From positions 23,859,681 to 23,923,680 of the forward strand of contig OX246746.1 in NCBI GenBank assembly GCA_945910005.1: a stretch of DNA of 64,000 nt, written 5' to 3'. Under the pieces are notes generated by a model, which saw only the letters and a program-made list of their open reading frames with translations, was not told the origin of the DNA and did no database searches. The DNA is from Isoperla grammatica. Taxonomy: Eukaryota; Arthropoda; Insecta; Plecoptera; Perlodidae. Numbering within the stretch: position 1 is the stretch's first letter; each line of letters starts with the position of its first letter. The position numbers were made by a program, and so were the translations under genes. Below are positions 40,301 to 52,300 of this stretch, piece by piece.

Positions 40301-43300
40301 AACTATAAATGAATGTGAAAAGTGAAGACAAAAACAGTAAATTTTGCATACAACATTGCTTATATGTATATTTTTTTGGTAAAAGAAAATAGTGGAAGAT
40401 TGTTTTATTAAAAAGAATGTTTCTAACACTCATCATAAATGCTATGATAAAAATAAAAACGTTATTGCTTGTGTGGTGTATTCCATCTACACAAATGACC
40501 AGTTTGGCAACTTGCCGAGCTCTATGAACTACCGTGACCCTGGAAATTAGCATGTACACAGAATGGTAATGTAAAAAACAGTGGACAATGGACATACAGT
40601 CATACAATACTCAAAAACAATGTTGAGTTTGATATAAATTTTAAAACTGAGGCTTCCATTGGTGTGTGTAACAGTCCCACATCTATTCAATCTCTTTTTA
40701 TGAATTTTGTTTGAGTGAACCCCATATTTTCACACAAATGTGTTCAGAATGTAGGCCTAGTAGAGGAAATGTGGCAATTCTTAGTTCTTTTGGGCAACTA
40801 GGCAGAGAATGGCGTAAGTTCCAACTCTGGGTGTTCGAAAGAAGAAGAAGAAGAAGTTCTTACCGATCACGACACCGATCCCACCATAGTTGAGAGCCCT
40901 CGGGAAAAATCGATGGTAAAATGGTGGCTGTAGAATACCAGCAGGAAACACTGCAACAGTAGAACAGATAATGATTCATGAGCTTCTTTCAAGTTTTAGT
41001 ACACTTGGCAATCCTGGTCAGATCAGTTGGTTGAAAGACACTCGTCATATATCCAAGTTGTTAGAAAGATGTTTTCCTGTTTTCCACTATGCCAAATGCC
41101 TAGGTATGATTCTATGATAAAGTTTTTTTAAACCAACGGTTTAGCCACGGTCGCTTAGCCGGTTCCCATACGAACGCCGAAGTTAAGCAACCTCGGGCTA
41201 GGTCAGGAGGTGGATGGGTGACCACTCTCCTCTGAAACACTAGTTACCGTTGGTTAGAGCAGATTAGAGGGTTCGAAAGCTTGTATAACAGCTTCGTTCT
41301 CCTCGTCAACTGCTCCTCAGTCCAGGTTAGCGGAGGAACCTATATGACTGGTCAAAGTTACACCTTCCTTTCGGATGGGACGTAAAGCCGATGGTCCCTT
41401 TGGTACATTTCGACAGGAGTAGGCTACGTGCCCGTACCAGACTTCCCCTCCTCCCTTCCTCATTATCATTCATCAATCATCAGGCTAAAGAGGGCATTGT
41501 GCCCTACACTGGCCTTAATTACAATTAAGTAAAGTAATAAGGTTTGCATATTGGCCTATATATATATATATATTAAGTTTTAATATAGTAGAACACTTTA
41601 GTGCAGGCTTATTTCAAGTCTGAAATGTAATCCTTGCCAGCTTTATTAGTTGAAAATGTGAATATTTGGTGTAGCGAAGGCCGTGAAAGTACATCCAGCA
41701 TTCACTTCACCTCTGCCCGCGATCTTATTGATGGGAAAATAATACAAAAACTCACAAGGCCTAGGCTAGACCAAATGTTCGTATTTAAAACTAAAAACGC
41801 TAGCAATAATTACATTTCAGTGTTTTGTGTGGGTGCATATTATGGGAGGGATGTGGGTAAGAAATGTTCTGATCTATTTTTCCTGATAAATTCCATAACA
41901 TTAAAAATTAATTTGATTATGGAAATGTGGGAATCCAATTGGCCTCGGTGTGTAGGTATTGATACTAATGCTCATGAAGATAATAAATACAACACTGGCA
42001 ACTGTAAGAGAGAATACCAGATCTGCAATTCAAGGAATTTGACAGATCCAAACTTACTATCCAATTGTTCATTTTATTAGGCCTACCACACAGATCAAAT
42101 TGATTTATTTTTTATTTTTGTGAATTCATGTTGGATGGAGGACAAAATAGTGCAGACAAAATAGTTGTAATGTTCACTAATTAGTTTAAGTTGCACACTG
42201 GAAAATTTTCCAGAAACTTTCCAAATTGAACTTTTCAAGAAAACCAACACCCTTACCATCTTTACTCGATGGTATTATTATCATACACTATACAGTGAAA
42301 CTTCTTTATAACAAACGTCTTTATGACAAAATGATCTTTATAACAAACTGTTTTTGAGGTTCCAAAAGGCTCTTATGCATGTGCATATTGCATAAGGACC
42401 ATCTTTATAAAGACATTTTCTTTATAACAAAATAATAATCTGGCACTCCAGAGTTCGTTATAAAGAAGTTTTACTGTGCTATCATCTTACTGATCTGGTT
42501 CCTATTTCGGCTGTAGTAGGCATTAACCACTGCTGGTGCGGTGTTCCACACTGTTTTGTTGACTGGGCCCCCCAGACGATCTTGTTCCGCTCGGGTCAAG
42601 TGTTGCAGTATCTTCAAAGTATTCTCAAAATATTCGGTTGGGGAAATTACAATCTGTTACAACAAATAAGATAAGAGTTGGTGATTATTTTTCTTGCATA
42701 CACTTCATTTATTCACATCAATTAGAGACCACCAAGTAACTGTAGTTTTTACTTTGAGGAGGTCCTAGTGAAACAATTGAAACCTTCAAATGGAATGTTT
42801 AGGAATTTAATATGAATTAAAAATGTTGTTTGAAATATTTAAAAAATCCACCCTTAGAAAATTAAGGTGCTTGAACTATAATAAACCAGTATAAAAATGG
42901 TACAGTAACTAAAACTAACTAGAATTTAAGAATAAATTATAAAATATATATCGATCTTTGAAATATTCAACAGCATGGATTAACTCACACTTTCGTATCG
43001 TAAATTCAGTTGATCTGGATCCAAAATGAAGTTTGGGTACCCAATTCTTAGTAGCATGGAATCTACTTTCACGTTAGCAAGATACTTCGTCTCCTGGTCT
43101 ATCCACTTGTTGCGCTTCAACAGTTGTCGGAAAGAGTACATTATCTCTTCGACCATTTGAAGTGTCTGTAAAAAGTTAAGCAATTAGTAGTCTCCTCTAA
43201 CTTAGGGTGCCCAGATCTACAATCCGAAAAAGCGGGACGAGTACGAATATTTCAAACTTGGTGGTCCAGCAGGTTGGGATTGATGGGGGGGGGGGGGGGG

Positions 43301-46300
43301 GGGGAATAAGAGAAATGTTAAAGTTTTTAATATTTTATATTGTTGGGCAAAATAACAGTTACAACGTGCTAGCAATGCTTCTTTATGTTTCTGTCTCTAT
43401 GCATGTTTTTCTATGTCGTGTCGTCTACCGTGGTCTTTTGAAAATGTTCCCTTGCAGAGCGTACACAACACTTTGTCATCATCAAACTCGTGTTGAACAA
43501 AATAAGGGAAGTCCTTTTTAATACTGTCATTGAAAATGCACTTACGTTTAGGCGGCGGCATTTTACACAACACACGAAAACTGTTGATACGAAACGAAAA
43601 ATTAACTCGAATTACACATACGCGCTCCTGCCCTTGCGAGAGCGAGAAGGAAACAAACAAAACAAGCTGCCACTTGTCAACGGCGTCGGCCGGGCAGCGG
43701 GGTAGTGGCCACTTCCAAGTATTTCCGAAGGAGAGCGTGCTCTGGCTGACAGCGGACTTGTCCATTTTTTTAATAAAGAAAGGTGGTAGAAGCGCGAAGT
43801 TTGAAAAATTCAAAATCTGAAATTTTGCATTTTCGAAAAATCGGGACAAAGGTGCGTCCCGCCGGGAAGTGTGGCGGGACACGGGACACACAGCTGAAAA
43901 TCGGTACTGTCCCGCCGAAAACGGGACGTCTGGGCACCCTACTCTAACTTAAAGCAATTTAACACAATCTGGAACTTGGTTTGGCGGGAGGACTTGTGAT
44001 GTGAGTTGGTAAATTTTGCAGTAAATAAATATCACTTTACCAATTCACAGTACCGGTAATTTACCAGTTTTTAATTACTGGTAGATTACGTTGTGTAAAT
44101 TATAGGGGTGTGCAAAGCTTAGAAATTATCGAATCTGGATCAAATATTTTCTTATTCGAATAAAATTCGTCAACCAAATCCAAAATCCTCACATTTCAAC
44201 ATTCAAACGAATTTTAATCTGGCGCCAAACAAGATTCAACCGAGGAACTCGCAATTATGTCGATCGCCACGCAATCTTAACCTACAATTTCAGTGTAAAT
44301 AGCACAATTTTTTTTTTAACTAACGCTTCTTTTAAACTTGGGGAATGATGAATGACTAATAATAATGGTAGTAAAATGATTAAGTTCTCATAGATCTTTG
44401 TGCTTAGTATGAGTATAGGTGTAGTACACAATACTTACATCATTCTTACTAGTTTCATCAAAGTATTTCTGGACAAACATGGCTCCAACGGCCATGCCCA
44501 TGTTACTGTTAACTTGGCTAACGCAGTTCTTCCAACGTGGGGGAGATTGTTCGCGTCCAAACAATGTGTAGTAAAAGTTTTGTTTCGCGTCTTGGAAACG
44601 TTCGTCAAGGTTGTTCACTCGGTGTCGCACAAAGCGCCAGAACAGATAGTTAGCGATGGTTCTATGAAGCAGAAATCACGCATTTATATTACAATTATTA
44701 TTGACACTGCCACTTTAGAAAAATGCATGCATGCAACAAAAAATGTTGAATTATCATACTTCTCAAGCTATTTGTGTTGCTTTGGATTTGACTAGCAAAG
44801 GAAGAATAAATAACTTGCACTAACCGAGGTTGTGAGGTCTGAAGAAGTTCTACTAAGTTCTGAAAGAAACTAAGCGTGAAGACAACTAACGGTTCTTCGA
44901 CCATAACATCTCTATCGAGGACAATAGTCAGATATCGGTACCAATCAATCTGTGGTACGAGGCGACGTAGCTCCCCGAGTGAAACTCGTCGATAGAGCTC
45001 GGTAACGTTTCGCCGGTCTTCTGGCGATACTGTAATCTGGTAATGAACACACTTGTTAGTTGCCTAGTTTGATGGCAGTTTTACTTTTAAACCATCTCAA
45101 ACTTTGGAATTCAAAAGAGCAGTTTTTTATTGTAATTGAGTTAATAGGTTATTACTTATTTAATATTTTTTAACAATTCATTGAAATCCTTATAAAGAGG
45201 ATCTTCGGAATCATACATCATGTGTGACTGTTATTAGCCTACTATTTATAAAATTTATTCAGGCAAATAGCACTTTGTAGCACTTTCAATACTACGTTCT
45301 GATTGATTTAGTATCTATGTATGTATCGTGATGTGTGCAAAATGTTAAATTTGCCAATTAATCTCTAACGATCTGTAAAAAAAAACAAAAAAAACACGAA
45401 TGTTTGACTAGTTCAAACTAAATTTCTTAGACCTACCTCTGCAAGTGCAGTTTCAAATTGAACTATTGCTTCAGCTCCTTCTATTGCAATTTGCTCTTTA
45501 ATGCCCAAAAGTTTCATGATCTCTACCATGAATGTCTTATAAGCTTCTAGGTAGATGTCATTGGCAGGGCTCAGATAATATTCTCGCGTTGGTAGACCCA
45601 AGCTGGTTTGGTCGATCTGTAAACAAAGAATTAGTTATCAAATCAAAATGCAGTTCAGCTATTGAAAGCTTTTAAATAGCCTAAGAAAAACATTAAAGGA
45701 TTGCAGTTGTGCTATGTACATTAGTTGGCAGGCTGAAAAAGTGTTGACTGCTTTGTAGGCACTGTACATTAATTTTGTAAAGAAAGGCAGTTAAAAAACA
45801 AAATAGATGCAATGCAAAATTCTTGCTAGCTTTTTAGGATTAACCTGTCTGCAACTGTTGATGTGACAGTACTGGTGTGTGCAGGTTTCTGTGACACTAG
45901 CCAATAGCCATTCACATACTGGTATGCAATTGTGCACGCATGTCCAGATCAATTATGCTGCTAAGATTTGATTTAATAATTAGCCTAGGCCTATAGTTTT
46001 TATTAGTGGATGGACAAAATTCCTATAGTAGTTTTTCTAAATATATATATAATAATTGATAATAATACAGTAATTTGATTTGTATTGATAACGGGACCTT
46101 ATAAGTGCAATATAATATAGTGCACAGTTATTATACTAAGGCTACAACTATTATAGTAGATACAAGCTCCAGTTGGACACACAGATATTTTCGAGGTCTG
46201 AAAGTTGGATCGTTTGGCCAAACCCTCAGACATTCCTTCCCTCGACCCATCGACCGCAAATACCTTTGATCGGCGAGCTGTTCATAATCTTATCCTGATG

Positions 46301-49300
46301 ACCCGTCACAACAAATGTCATATAGAATTTAGAACAACACTTTTTTCGTAATTATATGGATATTTCTACATTGCGCTATAAAGAGCTGGAAATTATATAG
46401 TGTTTTTTTATTTGTCTTTCTATGACGGATACAACCATACTTAGGCCTACTGAATTAATATTAGTAGATAAATAATGTTTTTTTCGTGTATTAGAGGAAA
46501 CAGTAGTCTTACAAAGACAATCAGAGGACCCGCTGCTCTAAAAAAAATATCTTTCATTTTAATTACATCAGTTTTGAAAATTAATGCCAACGTATAAGAA
46601 AAATTTGCGTTTTCTTTCATAAAACGGCTTCAAATTACATTACCACATTTTTTAAATTGCATTTATATTTTATACATAAGGCAATAATCTAGTACGATAA
46701 AACTGAATAATAATAATCAGTGTAATAAAATGGATAATTACTTAGAGTATTGTTTGACTTTGTAACTTTCATACTCTGATTTTCTTTGTAAGACTATAAT
46801 ATTGTTTGCTAATATTGCTACATTAATGTTTTAAGTCCGGTTGTTTTCGTCATAGAAAGACAAATAAAAAAAACCTGATTACATAGTTTCAAGCTGTTTA
46901 ACGCTGTTTAACGCGATCATGAAATATACGTATAGTTCCTAAAAAAGTGTTTTTTCCTATAAGATGACTTTAGTTGTGACAGGTCATCATGACTCGCTGA
47001 TCGAAGGTAATTACGGTCGAGGCGAGAGGGAGGGAAACCTGTACGTTGGTCAGAGGTTGGTACAAACGCTACCCGAGCCTATGCCTTCGGGCCTGTCCAA
47101 CAGCGAAATAAACGAACTGTAGGTAATTGAGATTGAAAAGCTAGACTAAAGACTAAGGGCTAAGAATAAGAACTAAGAGTAATCTAAGCAAATGAATGGT
47201 GTGTGAACGTAGCACAACAGTGGACCTGATCCATGAAAGCGTAGCAAGAGTTGCCTCCAGTCGTAAGAGTGATTACACCACTAGTATCTGTATCGGCACT
47301 ATGCCAGTGACAACTCTTGCTAAATCCTTGTAAAAGAGGGCACAACATGGCTGTAACTTAATCTAAACATGAGTTATAGATTTTTAAACTGAGGTAAATT
47401 GATATTGTTGATGTTCAACTCAGAGAACTGGTCACAAGAGTATGAAATAAATAATTTTTATTAGCCAGATGGAAGAGGGGGGAGGGGTCTTGTAAAATTT
47501 GGGGCTGTCCTGGGTATCATTATCAAGGCTCAACTTACCTCTTTTGAGAGTGTACTGTACACCCAGTCACCAGATGCACACCCTGACACCATATTTACAG
47601 AAAAGAATTAATATACTAGTATAACAGTTGAGTGTAAGGATACATTAAACAAAAGAAGTTAAAAGTTGACACTGAAGAGACATAATGCAAAAGTAGGGCA
47701 AAGGCAGTAGCCATCTTCTTTCGAGTGATTTAGGCCTCATGTCGATTTTTGTATACATCTATCTTCAGAGTCAAGTTTTAAATTTCAATTCAACTCTCAA
47801 ATTTTTCATCGTACTCAAAGATAAGCTGTTGGATACTATCCCTACACTCAACTATTATCTATAGCCGATTGGCATCTATCTTACTTGTATAATGTATTCG
47901 TCCGAATTCTTGATGTCTGGGCCGACCCATTCGGCAATAAGTATGTCGTTGTTAAAGAGACGAAGGCGAGCTGTTAGTTGTAACCAATCGAAACTGGTTT
48001 CATTCCATTTAGGGTCAAGTAAGGGCCACCCTCCTAAGGTTTCGAGCAGTTCCAACAAGGGCTTTAACCCACGGCCCTCCAGGGTGTCTTGAAATAAATA
48101 GAACAAAGAATGTTAACAAATACTACTAATAATACAGTAGTACAGTGAAACTTCTTTATAACAAACTATTGGGGACCAAATTATTATTTTGTTATAAAGC
48201 TCATTTCTTTATAAAGGTGGTACCTTTATATGCATAAGAACCTGTTGGGACTTCAAAAACAGTTGGTTATATAGATCATATTTTTATAAAGACATTTTTT
48301 ATTTAAAGAAGTTTCACTGTAATACTAAAAGTACCGGCATTTCTCCTTGTCAGTGTTTTTCGAAATAAAAGTCAAAATAATATACCGGTTGCACAGCCGG
48401 TTGTGTTATTACAGTATATTATTTTTTATTGTAAATGCTTATAAGCAAACTAGCTTTTGAGAAAATAGGCCTGTCTAGACCAAGGATGTCGATGCTTTTT
48501 ACATGAACACGTGTAGTTTCCATGATTTTTCAAAATTGAAAATGTAGTGTTTTTTTTTGTAAGATTATGACGCCGACTGATGTTGAAACGTTTACATGGC
48601 TCAGCCCTACCTTTGAAGAGCCTTTGCATCATAATAATATGATCAAATATGAGCCTTTTAGGATATCTGTAGAGATGTTTGGTTTTAGGGACTCACAGGT
48701 ATCCATACACGATTGGTACAGAAATCTTGCTTTTTTCATTGCATCAACCGTATTTATCTCATGCTCTGGCCGGGGTACTGGAACTTCTAAGAGTTCTCTT
48801 AGAACGTCATCTAAGGACTCTCGCAGCTTCTCAAACGTGTCATAACCACCCTTGTCTTTTGGTATTGGGTTTTCTTTTTCCCAGTTACCACAGGCATACT
48901 GGTAGTAGTCAATGCATGGGTTCATTGTGGTATCCATATTACTCTTCATCATCTTGGCTGAAATCAAGGACAAAGTGAAAGCAATTAGGTAGTTTAAGTA
49001 TTATGGCAATAATTGTTAATTATGTAGGGTATGCCTGTTTAATTAATATCTTATTTACTCTCATTTTCACAAGTTAGATATAGCCACCCAGCATGCGTGG
49101 CTAATATGAATGCAAATACTCTTTAGCACTAATCATCATAACGTTGTATGATGTATTATGGGGCCCAGAGTAGTGAAAAAAATATGTATCGCATCAAATG
49201 ACACCTTGTGTTTTCGCGTATTGCAAAAAGCAAACACCTTTAGTTTACTTATGGCAGGTGGGTGTACATGACAGGCAGTATCTATTGAAATGTACAGCCT

Positions 49301-52300
49301 TGTACGGGCACTTTGAAGGAAGCCCAAAGGGCAGAGATAGGAAAGCACATGAATCAAGGCATTAAACAGGGAAGGATACCGCTATGTCAAGAACTGCACA
49401 AAATTTTCATTTTTAAATTATATCTCAAGAATGGGCTTCGAAATCGAAAATCTGAATCAACATCGCACTGTGGTTTGGTAAGCCCTACATACTGAATCCT
49501 CTATTTTGTGTCTTATATTATAATCAGTATAGTTTTTACGTTTTTATATCTAATTAATTGTATTACTAATTATCAAACTAATTAGATGAGCGCAGCGAAG
49601 CGGAGTGAATCTCTCCATACAACTCGATTGGCGCTTTGTCTGTGTGTGTGTGTGTCTGTATGTGCGCTAAATTTTGTTCGTCGCGCACAGGTCAAACGGC
49701 TTGACGGATTCGGCTGAAATTTTCGGTCAACATTTGTGACCACTAAACTAGATGCTGTTAACATAATCAGTAAAATCCGTCAAGATGCCAACCTGCAAAA
49801 AATTAATTAGTGAAAAAAATACAGTTTTATTTTTGTTTTATTGAAACTAATGAACAGATTTAAATAATGTTTTAAATAAATATTGACACTAACAATGTCG
49901 ATACCGGATAAAAGTTTTGGAACTATAACTTTAACCGCCATTTAGTAAAAAAATATTTAGTTTCTATTTACGGGAACTTACATTGGTTTCTTTACAGTGC
50001 TTCACTTATACGATTCTCATTTGAGGACCATTGAAGTTAGATGCACATACTATGCATGGCGAATGGCGTGTACAAAGAGACATTTCTAAAACTACTTTTG
50101 GAATTTCGATAACGTTAATAGAATGGCAACAATGGCGTGTTATGTTTTATGACTTTCACGGCAAAAATGCAAATGTTAACAACGAACTTTGTAGACAAAT
50201 TAAAAAGCTTTTATTATGATTTAAATGCGGTTATTGTATAATAAAACACTATCACATTTTAGATCTAGCCTGTATCTACATTGTGGAGTTTTCTATACAC
50301 AGATAACTTTAATAGTTTATGAATTAGAGCCTTTTGAGTAGACCACGGTCGAATGAAATTATGCGGAAATCCATTGGAAAATCAACTTCGAGGTTTTAAT
50401 TTATTTAAAGAAAAATTTTAAACGGATTTAAATAATATTTCGTGTAATTATTAGCAACATATCGGGAAATAATATACACAAATTCTAAGATTGTAACTTA
50501 AACCGCCATCTTGTAAAAAAAATCACATGTTTGTTATAAAAGTATATTTTTTAAGCGGTGTAGATATGCAAAATATTTATTTAATTTCCCAAAAAAAAAA
50601 TCGCTCATCTGGCAACGCGGAGCGTTTTCCTAGTTAGATGAGCGTAGCGAAGCGAAGTGAATCTTTCCATACAACTCGATCGGCGCTTTGTCTGTGTGTA
50701 TGTATGTATGTCTGTATGTCTGTATGTCTGTGCGCTAAATTTTGTTCGTCGCGCACAGGTCAAACGGCTTGACGTATTTGGCTGACATTTTCGGGCAACG
50801 TTCGTGACTACTAAACTCGATGCTGTTAACATAACCAGCAAAATTCGTCAAGATGCCAACCTACAAAAAATTAATTACCGAAAAACAAAATTTGTTTATT
50901 TATTTTATTAAATCTAAACTTACGCACGGATCTAAATAATGTTTGACTTGTAGGTTCACATCAATAATACAAACACTCGATATTAGTTTGAAAATTGTAA
51001 GTTCATCCGCCATGTTATAAAAAAATATTGTTTCTTTACGGAATTTTTTTTTTTATTTTTACAGTGTTCCACCGATATCATTCGCATTTGCGGATCTTTG
51101 CAGTTAGATGCACATAGTAAACACAAAAAAAACGTACGCAATCATACCTTTCTCATTATTATTTGGAATCTCGATAGCTGTCATAAAAAGGCTATAATGA
51201 CGTAAGATGCCAACCTACAAAAAATTAACAACTGAAACACATGTTTTTTTATTAATTTAATCTAATAAAAACTTACAAACGGATATAAATGATTTTTTAT
51301 ATGTAGGTCTACATCAATAGTACCAACATATGACAACAGTTTTAAAATTGTATCTTCAACCGCCATGTTATAAAAAAATATTGTTTATTTACGGCTTTGT
51401 ATTTCTTCATTATTACAGTGTTCCACCGATATGATTCGCATTTGCGGACCATTGAAGTTAGATGCACAAAGTATGCTGCCGAAATGGCTAACGCAGTCAG
51501 ATCTTTCTCACTATGTATTTGGAATTTCGGTAACTATCATAGGATGGCTACAATGACGTGTTATGTTTTATGACTTTCACGGCAAACATGCAGAAAATAA
51601 GAACAAACTTGGTCGACAAATCAAAAATCTTTTATTATGATTTAAAAGCGGGTAATTGTATGATTAATTAATATAACATTTTAGATATAGTCTGTATCTA
51701 CATTATGGAATTTTCCATACACTGATAGGTTTAATAGTTTATGAATTAGAGCCTATTGAGTAGACCACGGTCGAATGAAATTATGCGGAAATCCATCAAC
51801 TTGAAGATTTTAATTTCTTTAAAGAAAACTTCTAAACGGATTTAAATAATATTTCGTGCATTTATTAGCAACATATCAAGAAATAATATACTTAAGTTAT
51901 AAGGTTGTAACTTGATCCGTCATCTTGTAAAACAATCATATGTTTATTAAAAAGGTGTTTTTTTTATTTTTAAGAGTAATATGATATGCAAATGATTTAT
52001 TTGATACGATATATTGAAAAAAATCGCTCATCTGTCAACGCGGAGCGTTTTTAGATGAGCGTAGCGAAGCGGAGTGAATCTTTCCATACAACTCGATCGG
52101 CGCTTTGTCTGTGTGTACGTATGTATGTATGTATGTATGTATGTCTGTATGTATGTATGTATGTATGTGCGCTAAATTTTGTTCGTCGCGCACAGGTCAA
52201 ACGGCTTGACGTGTTTGGCTGAAATTTTCGGGCAACGTTTGTGACCACTAAACTCGATGCTGTTAACATAACCAGCAATATTCGTCAAGATGCCAACCTA

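Noticed and set aside
41150..41270. A functional 5S rRNA gene
   Set aside because: The 5' third and the 3' end do not follow 5S and it continues into a SINE body seen elsewhere without the head.
41634..42080. A 148-codon plus-strand frame in an M13 intron
   Set aside because: AT-rich random-like composition, no homology and no splice signals.
43397..43891. A 164-codon minus-strand frame as a host gene
   Set aside because: It lies wholly inside a hAT element with TIRs and target duplication; only a BED-like fragment is meaningful.
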